From Echinarachnius parma (lineage: Eukaryota; Echinodermata; Echinoidea; Clypeasteroida; Echinarachniidae), in NCBI GenBank assembly GCA_037951105.1, contig JBAMJV010001340.1, positions 291,350-355,349 of the forward strand: a stretch of DNA of 64,000 nt. The letters are read 5' to 3'. Under the pieces are notes generated by a model, which saw nothing but the letters and a program-made list of their open reading frames with translations, had not been told where the DNA came from and searched no databases. Numbering within the stretch: the first letter of the stretch is position 1; each line of letters opens with the position of its first letter. Positions 38,801 through 53,800 of the stretch are shown here, piece after piece. A program made the position numbers and the translations under genes.

Positions 38801-41800
38801 TTTTGTATAGGCATGTTTTTGCCCATATATGCTATGTATTACAAGAGCTCGCGCGCACGGACATGTTTCTTGAACGGAAGCTCATTGCGTTTTTACTAGT
38901 CAGAAAAAGGTGAACAAGGTATCAAAATGCTTGGAAAGATGGGCTAAATATGATAACAGAGAAAATTCGGCGATTCTATGTTGCAAAATGCCAGTACGCG
39001 CGAAAACGCGCGCGCATGCGCGTGTGCGCGTTTTTTCGTAAAATGCTTAAAATGGCCTAAAACGTATCCAAAATGAATTTGCGACGATTTTGAGCATTTT
39101 AAAATTTTGCGCGCGCGCTGACGCGCGCACGTACGCATGCGCGCGCGTTTTTTGACCTGAAATTGACCGGACGGATATTGACCTTGATCATGATAAATAT
39201 GAATGAGAAACAACTTTTCGTTATGAAGATATGATCATGAGAAGATATTCAGAAAATTTTACAAAATGGCGCCTAGATGACGTCATCAGTCAAGGTCAGG
39301 GTTCAAAACCTTATTTTGCTTTGTCCATATGCCTATATATATGTGTGACAAATTTCAAGGCACTTGATTGAGCCATTTTCAAGTTATCTTGCTAACAAAA
39401 AAGTGATTGGAAATAAGAAAAATAAAGAATAACTAGAATTGTAATACTTGTTTAGAACAAGTATAGGTGGGCTGGTCGAACTAAAATTAAAGACATAATC
39501 AAGGGCTCATTTGAGATAGCTTATTGTCTCAGCTACAACATACTCGAAGTTCAGCGTAAACGAAGCTAAAACGAAGAAGATATTGGTCGCGAAAGACGGG
39601 AATGTAGAATCCAGTTTTGAAAAAAAGTCATGTCCCATAGAGAATACACGCAAAATGTTAAAAAATGACATGCCTCCTTAAATCGCAAAAATACACCATG
39701 ATGCCTTTGTCAAAATGAAAAATCGTGGTTATTACATTCGTAGAAAATTGTCTGAGCTAGAACATATCAAAATTTGGAAGAAAATCGATCAACATTTACA
39801 GAGATACAATCAATTTTCCAAAAATATGCTGACGTCATAATATGCTAATTTAAATTTTGAGTTGGAAGGCCGTTATGATGACGCCATGAGTTAATTGAGG
39901 GTCAAATGAGACATGAAATCATATCTCCGACTCATAATCTATCCAAATATGAAAAAAAACTTGGGAGTTCCCATCCATTCTGAAGAGTTACAATGAATTT
40001 TGTATAGGCATGTTTTTGCCCATATATGCTATGTATTACAAGAGCTCGCGCGCACGGACATGTTTCTTGAACGGAAGCTCATTGCGTTTTTACTAGTCAG
40101 AAAAAGGTGAACAAGGTATCAAAATGCTTGGAAAGATGGGCTAAATATGATAACAGAGAAAATTCGGCGATTCTATGTTGCAAAATGCCAGTACGCGCGA
40201 AAACGCGCGCGCATGCGCGTGTGCGCGTTTTTTCGTAAAATGCTTAAAATGGCCTAAAACGTATCCAAAATGAATTTGCGACGATTTTGAACATTTTAAA
40301 ATTTTGCGCGCGCGCTGACGCGCGCACGTACGCATGCGCGCGCGTTTTTTGACCTGAAATTGACCGGACGGATATTGACCTTGATCATGATAAATATGAA
40401 TGAGAAACAACTTTTCGTTATGAAGATATGATCATGAGAAGATATTCAGAAAATTTTACAAAATGGCGCCTAGATGACGTCATCAGTCAAGGTCAGGGTT
40501 CAAAACCTTATTTTGCTTTGTCCATATGCCTATATATATGTGTGCCAAATTTCAAGGCACTTGATTGAGCCATTTTCAAGTTATCGTGGTAACAAAAAAG
40601 TGATTGGAAATAAGAAAAATAAAGAATAATAATAAACTAGAATTGTAATACTTGTTTAGAACAAGTATAGGTGGGCTGGTCGAACTAAAATTAAAGACAT
40701 AATCAAGGGCTCATTTGAGATAGCTTATTGTCTCAGCTACAACATACTCGAAGTTCAGCGTAAACGAAGCTAAAACGAAGAAGATATTGGTCGCGAAAGA
40801 CGGGAATGTAGAATCCAGTTTTGAAAAAAAGTCATGTCCCATAGAGAATACACGCAAAATGTTAAAAAATGACATGCCTCCTTAAATCGCAAAAATACGC
40901 CATGATGCCTTTGTCAAAATGAAAAATCGTGGTTATTACATTTGTAGAAAATTGTCTGAGCTAGAACATATCAAAATTTGGAAGAAAATCGATCAACATT
41001 TACAGAGATACAATAAATTTTCCAAAAATATGCTGACGTCATAATATGCAAATTGAAATTTTGAGTTCGGAGGCCATTATGATGACGCCATGAGTTAATT
41101 GAGGGTCAAATGAGACATGAAATCATATCTCCGACTCATAATCTATCCAAATATGAAAAAAAACTTGGGAGTTCCCATCCATTCTGAAGAGTTACAATGA
41201 ATTTTGTATAGGCATGTTTTTGCCCATATATGCTATGTATTACAAGAGCTCGCGCGCACGGACATGTTTCTTGAACGGAAGCTCATTGCGTTTTTACTAG
41301 TCAGAAAAAGGTGAACAAGGTATCAAAATGCTTGGAAAGATGGGCTAAATATGATAACAGAGAAAATTCGGCGATTCTATGTTGCAAAATGCCAGTACGC
41401 GCGAAAACGCGCGCGCATGCGCGTGTGCGCGTTTTTTCGTAAAATGCTTAAAATGGCCTAAAACGTATCCAAAATGAATTTGCGACGATTTTGAACATTT
41501 TAAAATTTTGCGCGCGCGCTGACGCGCGCACGTACGCATGCGCGCGCGTTTTTTGACCTGAAATTGACCGGACGGATATTGACCTTGATCATGATAAATA
41601 TGAATGAGAAACAACTTTTCGTTATGAAGATATGATCATGAGAAGATATTCAGAAAATTTTACAAAATGGCGCCTAGATGACGTCATCAGTCAAGGTCAG
41701 GGTTCAAAACCTTATTTTGCTTTGTCCATATGCCTATATATATGTGTGACAAATTTCAAGGCACTTGATTGAGCCATTTTCAAGTTATCTTGCTAACAAA

Positions 41801-44800
41801 AAAGTGATTGGAAATAAGAAAAATAAAGAATAACTAGAATTGTAATACTTGTTTAGAACAAGTATAGGTGGGCTGGTCGAACTAAAATTAAAGACATAAT
41901 CAAGGGCTCATTTGAGATAGCTTATTGTCTCAGCTACAACATACTCGAAGTTCAGCGTAAACGAAGCTAAAACGAAGAAGATATTGGTCGCGAAAGACGG
42001 GAATGTAGAATCCAGTTTTGAAAAAAAGTCATGTCCCATAGAGAATACACGCAAAATGTTAAAAAATGACATGCCTCCTTAAATCGCAAAAATACACCAT
42101 GATGCCTTTGTCAAAATGAAAAATCGTGGTTATTACATTCGTAGAAAATTGTCTGAGCTAGAACATATCAAAATTTGGAAGAAAATCGATCAACATTTAC
42201 AGAGATACAATCAATTTTCCAAAAATATGCTGACGTCATAATATGCTAATTGAAATTTTGAGTTGGAAGGCCGTTATGATGACGCCATGAGTTAATTGAG
42301 GGTCAAATGAGACATGAAATCATATCTCCGACTCATAATCTATCCAAATATGAAAAAAAACTTGGGAGTTCCCATCCATTCTGAAGAGTTACAATGAATT
42401 TTGTATAGGCATGTTTTTGCCCATATATGCTATGTATTACAAGAGCTCGCGCGCACGGACATGTTTCTTGAACGGAAGCTCATTGCGTTTTTACTAGTCA
42501 GAAAAAGGTGAACAAGGTATCAAAATGCTTGGAAAGATGGGCTAAATATGATAACAGAGAAAATTCGGCGATTCTATGTTGCAAAATGCCAGTACGCGCG
42601 AAAACGCGCGCGCATGCGCGTGTGCGCGTTTTTTCGTAAAATGCTTAAAATGGCCTAAAACGTATCCAAAATGAATTTGCGACGATTTTGAACATTTTAA
42701 AATTTTGCGCGCGCGCGTTTTTTGACCTGAAATTGACCGGACGGATATTGACCTTGATCATGATAAATATGAATGAGAAACAACTTTTCGTTATGAAGAT
42801 ATGATCATGAGAAGATATTCAGAAAATTTTACAAAATGGCGCCTAGATGACGTCATCAGTCAAGGTCAGGGTTCAAAACCTTATTTTGCTTTGTCCATAT
42901 GCCTATATATATGTGTGCCAAATTTCAAGGCACTTGATTGAGCCATTTTCAAGTTATCTTGCTAACAAAAAAGTGATTGGAAATAAGAAAAATAAAGAAT
43001 AATAATAATAACTAGAATTGTAATACTTGTTTAGAACAAGTATAGGTGGGCTGGTCGAACTAAAATTAAAGACATAATCAAGGGCTCATTTGAGATAGCC
43101 TATTGTCTCAGCTACAACATACTCGAAGTTCAGCGTAAACGAAGCTAAAACGAAGAAGATATTGGTCGCGAAAGACGGGAATGTAGAATCCAGTTTTGAA
43201 AAAAAGTCAGGTCCCATAGAGAATACACGCAAAATGTTAAAAAATGACATGCCTCCTTAAATCGCAAAAATACACCATGATGCCTTTGTCAAAATGAAAA
43301 ATCGTGATTATCAAATTTGTAGAGAATTGTCTCAGCTAGAACATATCAAAATTTGGAAGAAAATCGATCAACATTTACAGAGATACAATCAATTTTCCAA
43401 AAATATGCTGACGTCAAATATGCAAATTGAAATTTTGAGTTCGGAGGCCATTATGATGACGCCATGAGTTAATTGAGGGTCAAATGAGACATGAAATCAT
43501 ATCTCCGACTCATAATCTATCCAAATATGAAAAAAAACTTGGGAGTTCCCATCCATTCTGAAGAGTTACAATGAATTTTGTATAGGCATGTTTTTGCCCA
43601 TATATGCTATGTATTACAAGAGCTCGCGCGCACGGACATGTTTCTTGAACGGAAGCTCATTGCGTTTTTACCAGTCAGAAAAAGGTGAACAAGGTATCAA
43701 AATGCTTGGAAAGATGGGCTAAATATGATAACAGAGAAAATTCGGCGATTCTATGTTGCAAAATGCCAGTACGCGCGAAAACGCGCGCGCATGCGCGTGT
43801 GCGCGTTTTTTCGTAAAATGCTTAAAATGGCCTAAAACGTATCCAAAATGAATTTGCGACGATTTTGAACATTTTAAAATTTTGCGCGCGCGCTGACGCG
43901 CGCACGTACGCATGCGCGCGCGTTTTTTGACCTGAAATTGACCGGACGGATATTGACCTTGATCATGATAAATATGAATGAGAAACAACTTTTCGTTATG
44001 AAGATATGATCATGAGAAGATATTCAGAAAATTTTACAAAATGGCGCCTAGATGACGTCATCAGTCAAGGTCAGGGTTCAAAACCTTATTTTGCTTTGTC
44101 CATATGCCTATATATATGTGTGCCAAATTTCAAGGCACTTGATTGAGCCATTTTCAAGTTATCTTGCTAACAAAAAAGTGATTGGAAATAAGAAAAATAA
44201 AGAATAATAATAATAATAACTAGAATTGTAATACTTGTTTAGAACAAGTATAGGTGGGCTGGTCGATCTAAAATTAAAGACATAATCAAGGGCGCATTTG
44301 AGATAGCTTATTGTCTCAGCTACAACATACTCGAAGTTCAGCGTAAACGAAGCTAAAACGAAGAAGATATTGGTCGCGAAAGACGGGAATGTAGAATCCA
44401 GTTTTGAAAAAAAGTCATGTCCCATAGAGAATACACGCAAAATGTTAAAAAATGACATGCCTCCTTAAATCGCAAAAATACGCCATGATGCCTTTGTCAA
44501 AATGAAAAATCGTGATTATCACATTCGTAGAGAATTGTCTCAGCTAGAACATATCAAAATTTGGAAGAAAATCGATCAATATTTACAGAGATACAATAAA
44601 GTTTCCAAAAATATGCTGACGTCATAATATGCAAATTGAAATTTTGAGTTCGGAGGCCATTATGATGACGCCATGAGTTAATTGAGGATCAAATGAGACA
44701 TGAAATCATATCTCCGACTCATAATCTATCCAAATATGAAAAAAAACTTGGGAGTTCCCATCCATTCTGAAGAGTTACAATGAATTTTGTATAGGCATGT

Positions 44801-47800
44801 TTTTGCCCATATATGCTATGTATTACAAGAGCTCGCGCGCACGGACATGTTTCTTGAACGGAAGCTCATTGCGTTTTTACTAGTCAGAAAAAGGTGAACA
44901 AGGTATCAAAATGCTTGGAAAGATGGGCTAAATATGATAACAGAGAAAATTCGGCGATTCTATGTTGCAAAATGCCAGTACGCGCGAAAACGCGCGCGCA
45001 TGCGCGTGTGCGCGTTTTTTCGTAAAATGCTTAAAATGGCCTAAAACGTATCCAAAATGAATTTGCGACGATTTTGAGCATTTTAAAATTTTGCGCGCGC
45101 GCTGACGCGCGCACGTACGCATGCGCGCGCGTTTTTTGACCTGAAATTGACCGGACGGATATTGACCTTGATCATGATAAATATGAATGAGAAACAACTT
45201 TTCGTTATGAAGATATGATCATGAGAAGATATTCAGAAAATTTTACAAAATGGCGCCTAGATGACGTCATCAGTCAAGGTCAGGGTTCAAAACCTTATTT
45301 TGCTTTGTCCATATGCCTATATATATGTGTGCCAAATTTCAAGGCACTTGATTGAGCCATTTTCAAGTTATCTTGCTAACAAAAAAGTGATTGGAAATAA
45401 GAAAAATAAATAATAATAATAATAACTAGAATTGTAATACTTGTTTAGAACAAGTATAGGTGGGCTGGTCGAACTAAAATTAAAGACATAATCAAGGGCT
45501 CATTTGAGATAGCTTATTGTCTCAGCTACAACATACTCGAAGTTCAGCGTAAACGAAGCTAAAACGAAGAAGATATTGGTCGCGAAAGACGGGAATGTAG
45601 AATCCAGTTTTGAAAAAAAGTCATGTCCCATAGAGAATACACGCAAAATGTTAAAAAATGACATGCCTCCTTAAATCGCAAAAATACGCCATGATGCCTT
45701 TGTCAAAATGAAAAATTGTGATCATCACTTTTGTAGAGAATTGTCTCAGCTAGAACATATCAAAATTTGGAAGAAAATCGATCAACATTTACAGAGATAC
45801 AATCAATTTTCCAAAAATATGCTGACGTCATAATATGCAAATTGAAATTTTGAGTTCGGAGGCCATTATGATGACGCCATGAGTTAATTGAGGGTCAAAT
45901 GAGACATGAAATCATATATCCGACTCATAATCTATCCAAATATGAAAAAAAACTTGGGAGTTCCCATCCATTCTGAAGAGTTACAATGAATTTTGTATAG
46001 GCATGTTTTTGCCCATATATGCTATGTATTACAAGAGCTCGCGCGCACGGACATGTTTCTTGAACGGAAGCTCATTGCGTTTTTACTAGTCAGAAAAAGG
46101 TGAACAAGGTATCAAAATGCTTGGAAAGATGGGCTAAATATGATAACAGAGAAAATTCGGCGATTCTATGTTGCAAAATGCCAGTACGCGCGAAAACGCG
46201 CGCGCATGCGCGTGTGCGCGTTTTTTCATAAAATGCTTAAAATGGCCTAAAACGTATCCAAAATGAATTTGCGACGATTTTGAACATTTTAAAATTTTGC
46301 GCGCGCGCTGACGCGCGCACGTACGCATGCGCGCGCGTTTTTTGACCTGAAATTGACCGGACGGATATTGACCTTGATCATGATAAATATGAATGAGAAA
46401 CAACTTTTCGTTATGAAAATATGATCATGAGAAGATATTCAGAAAATTTTACAAAATGGCGCCTAGATGACGTCATCAGTCAAGGTCAGGGTTCAAAACC
46501 TTATTTTGCTTTGTCCATATGCCTATATATATGTGTGCCAAATTTCAAGGCACTTGATTGAGCCATTTTCAAGTTATCTTGCTAACAAAAAAGTGATTGG
46601 AAATAAGAAAAATAAACTAGAATTGTAATACTTGTTTAGAACAAGTATAGGTGGGCTGGTCGAACTAAAATTAAAGACATAATCAAGGGCTCATTTGAGA
46701 TAGCTTATTGTCTCAGCTACAACATACTCGAAGCTCAGCGAAAACAAAACTAAAACGACGGAGATATTGCTCGCGAAAGACGGGAATGTAGAATCCAGTT
46801 TTGAAAAAAAGTCATGTCCCATAGAGAATACACGCAAAATGTGAAAAAATGACATACCTCCTTAAATCGCAAAAATACACCATGATGCCTTTGTCAAAAT
46901 GAAAAATCGTGATCATTACATTTGTAGAGAATTGTCTCAGATAGAACATATCAAAATTTGGAAGAAAATCGATCAATATTTACAGAGATACAATAAATTT
47001 TTCAAAAATATGCTGACGTCATAATATGCAAATTGAAATTTTGAGTTCGGAGGCCATTATGATGACGCCATGAGTTAATTGAGGGTCAAATGAGACATGA
47101 AATCATATCTCCGACTCATAATCTATCCAAATATGAAAAAAAACTTGGGAGTTCCCATCCATTCTGAAGAGTTACAATGAATTTTGTATAGGCATGTTTT
47201 TGCCCATATATGCTATGTATTACAAGAGCTCGCGCGCACGGACATGTTTCTTGAACGGAAGCTCATTGCGTTTTTACTAGTCAGAAAAAGGTGAACAAGG
47301 TATCAAAATGCTTGGAAAGATGGGCTAAATATGATAACAGAGAAAATTCGGCGATTCTATGTTGCAAAATGCCAGTACGCGCGAAAACGCGCGCGCATGC
47401 GCGTGTGCGCGTTTTTTCGTAAAATGCTTAAAATGGCCTAAAACGTATCCAAAATGAATTTGCGACGATTTTGAACATTTTAAAATTTTGCGCGCGCGCT
47501 GACGCGCGCACGTACGCATGCGCGCGCGTTTTTTGACCTGAAATTGACCGGACGGATATTGACCTTGATCATGATAAATATGAATGAGAAACAACTTTTC
47601 GTTATGAAGATATGATCATGAGAAGATATTCAGAAAATTTTACAAAATGGCGCCTAGATGACGTCATCAGTCAAGGTCAGGGTTCAAAACCTTATTTTGC
47701 TTTGTCCATATGCCTATATATATGTGTGCCAAATTTCAAGGCACTTGATTGAGCCATTTTCAAGTTATCTTGCACACAAAAAAGTGATTGGAAATAAGAA

Positions 47801-50800
47801 AAATAAAGAATAACTAGAATTGTAATACTTGTTTAGAACAAGTATAGGTGGGCTGGTCGAACTAAAATTAAAGACATAATCAAGGGCTCATTTGAGATAG
47901 CTTATTGTCTCAGCTACAACATACTCGAAGTTCAGCGTAAACGAAGCTAAAACGAAGAAGATATTGGTCGCGAAAGAGGGGAATGTAGAATCCAGTTTTG
48001 AAAAAAAGTCATGTCCCATAGAGAATACACGCAAAATGTTAAAAAATGACATACCTCCTTAAATCGCAAAAATACGCCATGATGCCTTTGTCAAAATGAA
48101 AAATCGTGATCATCACATTTGTAGAGAATTGTCTCAGATAGAACATATCAAAATTTGGAAGAAAATCGATCAATATTTACAGAGATACAATAAATTTTCC
48201 AAAAATATGCTGACGTCATAATATGCAAATTGAAATTTTGAGTTCGGAGGCCATTATGATGACGCCATGAGTTAATTGAGGGTCAAATGAGACATGAAAT
48301 CATATCTCCAACTCATAATCTATCCAAATATGAAAAAAAACTTTGGAGTTCCCATCCATTCTGAAGAGTTACAATGAATTTTGTATAGGCATGTTTTTGC
48401 CCATATATGCTATGTATTACAAGAGCTCGCGCGCACGGACATGTTTCTTGAACGGAAGCTCATTGCGTTTTTACTAGTCAGAAAAAGGTGAACAAGGTAT
48501 CAAAATGCTTGGAAAGATGGGCTAAATATGATAACAGAGAAAATTCGGCGATTCTATGTTGAAAAATGCCAGTACGCGCGAAAACGCGCGCGCATGCGCG
48601 TGTGCGCGTTTTTTCGTAAAATGCTTAAAATGGCCTAAAACGTATCCAAAATGAATTTGCGACGATTTTGAACATTTTAAAATTTTGCGCGCGCGCTGAC
48701 GCGCGCACGTACGCATGCGCGCGCGTTTTTTGACCTGAAATTGACCGGACGGATATTGACCTTGATCATGATAAATATGAATGAGAAACAACTTTTCGTT
48801 ATGAAGATATGATCATGAGAAGATATTCAGAAAATTTTACAAAATGGCGCCTAGATGACGTCATCAGTCAAGGTCAGGGTTCAAAACCTTATTTTGCTTT
48901 GTCCATATGCCTATATATATGTGTGCCAAATTTCAAGGCACTTGATTGAGCCATTTTCAAGTTATCTTGCTAACAAAAAAGTGATTGGAAATAAGAAAAA
49001 TAAAGAATAATAATAATAATAATAATAAAGGCAATTCTAACGAAATTATGAGGTGGTCTGTATGATGTACAGCCCACCTAATAAATAAATAAATAAATAA
49101 AGGCAATTCTAACGAAATTATGAGGTGGTCTGTATGATGTACAGCCCACCTAATAATAATAATAAACTAGAATTGTAATACTTGTTTAGAACAAGTATAG
49201 GTGGGCTGGTCGAACTAAAATTAAAGACATAATCAAGGGCTCATTTGAGATAGCTTATTGTCTCAGCTACAACATACTCGAAGTTCAGGGTAAACGAAGC
49301 TAAAACGAAGAAGATATTGGTCGCGAAAGACGGGAATGTAGAATCCAGTTTTGAAAAAAAGTCATGTCCCATAGAGAATACACGCAAAATGTTAAAAAAT
49401 GACATGCCTCCTTAAATCGCAAAAATACGCCATGATGCCTTTGTCAAAATGAAAAATCGTGATTATCACATTTGTAGAGAATTGTCTCAGCTAGAACATA
49501 TCAAAATTTGGAAGAAAATCGATCAACATTTACAGAGATACAATCAATTTTCCAAAAATATGCTGACGTCATAATATGCAAATTGAAATTTTGAGTTCGG
49601 AGGCCATTATGATGACGCCATGAGTTAATTGAGGGTCAAATGAGACATGAAATCATATCTCCGACTCATAATCTATCCAAATATGAAAAAAAACTTGGGA
49701 GTTCCCATCCATTCTGAAGAGTTACAATGAAATTTGTATAGGCATGTTTTTGCCCATATATGCTATGTATTACAAGAGCTCGCGCGCACGGACATGTTTC
49801 TTGAACGGAAGCTCATTGCGTTTTTACTAGTCAGAAAAAGGTGAACAAGGTATCAAAATGCTTGGAAAGATGGGCTAAATATGATAACAGAGAAAATTCG
49901 GCGATTCTATGTTGCAAAATGCCAGTACGCGCGAAAACGCGCGCGCATGCGCGTGTGCGCGTTTTTTCGTAAAATGCTTAAAATGGCCTAAAACGTATCC
50001 AAAATGAATTTGCGACGATTTTGAACATTTTAAAATTTTGCGCGCGCGCTGACGCGCGCACGTACGCATGCGCGCGCGTTTTTTGACCTGAAATTGACCG
50101 GACGGATATTGACCTTGATCATGATAAATATGAATGAGAAACAACTTTTCGTTATGAAGATATGATCATGAGAAGATATTCAGAAAATTTTACAAAATGG
50201 CGCCTAGATGACGTCATCAGTCAAGGTCAGGGTTCAAAACCTTATTTTGCTTTGTCCATATGCCTATATATATGTGTGCCAAATTTCAAGGCACTTGATT
50301 GAGCCATTTTCAAGTTATCGTGGTAACAAAAAAGTGATTGGAAATAAGAAAAATAAAGAATAATAATAATAACTAGAATTGTAATACTTGTTTAGAACAA
50401 GTATAGGTGGGCTGGTCGAACTAAAATTAAAGACATAATCAAGGGCTCATTTGAGATAGCTTATTGTCTCAGCTACAACATACTCGAAGTTCAGCGTAAA
50501 CGAAGCTAAAACGAAGAAGATATTGGTCGCGAAAGACGGGAATTTAGAATCCAGTTTTGAAAAAAAGTCATGTCCCATAGAGAATACACGCAAAATGTGA
50601 AAAAATGACATACCTCCTTAAATCGCAAAAATACGCCATGATGCCTTTGTCAAAATGAAAAATCGTGATCATCACATTTGTAGAGAATTGTCTCAGATAG
50701 AACATATCAAAATTTGGAAGAAAATCGATCAATATTTACAGAGATACAATAAATTTTCCAAAAATATGCTGACGTCATAATATGCAAATTGAAATTTTGA

Positions 50801-53800
50801 GTTCGGAGGCCATTATGATGACGCCATGAGTTAATTGAGGGTCAAATGAGACATGAAATCATATCTCCGACTCATAATCTATCCAAATATGAAAAAAAAA
50901 TTGGGAGTTCCCATCCATTCTGAAGAGTTACAATGAATTTTGTATAGGCATGTTTTTGCCCATATATGCTATGTATTACAAGAGCTCGCGCGCACGGACA
51001 TGTTTCTTGAACGGAAGCTCATTGCGTTTTTACTAGTCAGAAAAAGGTGAACAAGGTATCAAAATGCTTGGAAAGATGGGCTAAATATGATAACAGAGAA
51101 AATTCGGCGATTCTATGTTGCAAAATGCCAGTACGCGCGAAAACGCGCGCGCATGCGCGTGTGCGCGTTTTTTCGTAAAATGCTTAAAATGGCCTAAAAC
51201 GTATCCAAAATGAATTTGCGACGATTTTGAACATTTTAAAATTTTGCGCGCGCGCTGACGCGCGCACGTACGCATGCGCGCGCGTTTTTTGACCTGAAAT
51301 TGACCGGACGGATATTGACCTTGATCATGATAAATATGAATGAGAAACAACTTTTCGTTATGAAGATATGATCATGAGAAGATATTCAGAAAATTTTACA
51401 AAATGGCGCCTAGATGACGTCATCAGTCAAGGTCAGGGTTCAAAACCTTATTTTGCTTTGTCCATATGCCTATATATATGTGTGCCAAATTTCAAGGCAC
51501 TTGATTGAGCCATTTTCAAGTTATCGTGGTAACAAAAAAGTGATTGGAAATAAGAAAAATAAAGAATAATAATAAACTAGAATTGTAATACTTGTTTAGA
51601 ACAAGTATAGGTGGGCTGGTCGAACTAAAATTAAAGACATAATCAAGGGCTCATTTGAGATAGCTTATTGTCTCAGCTACAACATACTCGAAGTTCAGCG
51701 TAAACGAAGCTAAAACGAAGAAGATATTGGTCGCGAAAGACGGGAATTTAGAATCCAGTTTTGAAAAAAAGTCATGTCCCATAGAGAATACACGCAAAAT
51801 GTGAAAAAATGACATACCTCCTTAAATCGCAAAAATACGCCATGATGCCTTTGTCAAAATGAAAAATCGTGATCATCACATTTGTAGAGAATTGTCTCAG
51901 ATAGAACATATCAAAATTTGGAAGAAAATCGATCAATATTTACAGAGATACAATAAATTTTCCAAAAATATGCTGACGTCATAATATGCAAATTGAAATT
52001 TTGAGTTCGGAGGCCATTATGATGACGCCATGAGTTAATTGAGGGTCAAATGAGACATGAAATCATATCTCCGACTCATAATCTATCCAAATATGAAAAA
52101 AAAATTGGGAGTTCCCATCCATTCTGAAGAGTTACAATGAATTTTGTATAGGCATGTTTTTGCCCATATATGCTATGTATTACAAGAGCTCGCGCGCACG
52201 GACATGTTTCTTGAACGGAAGCTCATTGCGTTTTTACTAGTCAGAAAAAGGTGAACAAGGTATCAAAATGCTTGGAAAGATGGGCTAAATATGATAACAG
52301 AGAAAATTCGGCGATTCTATGTTGCAAAATGCCAGTACGCGCGAAAACGCGCGCGCATGCGCGTGTGCGCGTTTTTTCGTAAAATGCTTAAAATGGCCTA
52401 AAACGTATCCAAAATGAATTTGCGACGATTTTGAACATTTTAAAATTTTGCGCGCGCGCTGACGCGCGCACGTACGCATGCGCGCGCGTTTTTTGACCTG
52501 AAATTGACCGGACGGATATTGACCTTGATCATGATAAATATGAATGAGAAACAACTTTTCGTTATGAAGATATGATCATGAGAAGATATTCAGAAAATTT
52601 TACAAAATGGCGCCTAGATGACGTCATCAGTCAAGGTCAGGGTTCAAAACCTTATTTTGCTTTGTCCATATGCCTATATATATGTGTGCCAAATTTCAAG
52701 GCACTTGATTGAGCCATTTTCAAGTTATCGTGGTAACAAAAAAGTGATTGGAAATAAGAAAAATAAAGAATAATAATAAACTAGAATTGTAATACTTGTT
52801 TAGAACAAGTATAGGTGGGCTGGTCGAACTAAAATTAAAGACATAATCAAGGGCTCATTTGAGATAGCTTATTGTCTCAGCTACAACATACTCGAAGTTC
52901 AGCGTAAACGAAGCTAAAACGAAGAAGATATTGGTCGCGAAAGACGGGAATTTAGAATCCAGTTTTGAAAAAAAGTCATGTCCCATAGAGAATACACGCA
53001 AAATGTGAAAAAATGACATACCTCCTTAAATCGCAAAAATACGCCATGATGCCTTTGTCAAAATGAAAAATCGTGATCATCACATTTGTAGAGAATTGTC
53101 TCAGATAGAACATATCAAAATTTGGAAGAAAATCGATCAATATTTACAGAGATACAATAAATTTTCCAAAAATATGCTGACGTCATAATATGCAAATTGA
53201 AATTTTGAGTTCGGAGGCCATTATGATGACGCCATGAGTTAATTGAGGGTCAAATGAGACATGAAATCATATCTCCGACTCATAATCTATCCAAATATGA
53301 AAAAAAAATTGGGAGTTCCCATCCATTCTGAAGAGTTACAATGAATTTTGTATAGGCATGTTTTTGCCCATATATGCTATGTATTACAAGAGCTCGCGCG
53401 CACGGACATGTTTCTTGAACGGAAGCTCATTGCGTTTTTACTAGTCAGAAAAAGGTGAACAAGGTATCAAAATGCTTGGAAAGATGGGCTAAATATGATA
53501 ACAGAGAAAATTCGGCGATTCTATGTTGCAAAATGCCAGTACGCGCGAAAACGCGCGCGCATGCGCGTGTGCGCGTTTTTTCGTAAAATGCTTAAAATGG
53601 CCTAAAACGTATCCAAAATGAATTTGCGACGATTTTGAACATTTTAAAATTTTGCGCGCGCGCTGACGCGCGCACGTACGCATGCGCGCGCGTTTTTTGA
53701 CCTGAAATTGACCGGACGGATATTGACCTTGATCATGATAAATATGAATGAGAAACAACTTTTCGTTATGAAGATATGATCATGAGAAGATATTCAGAAA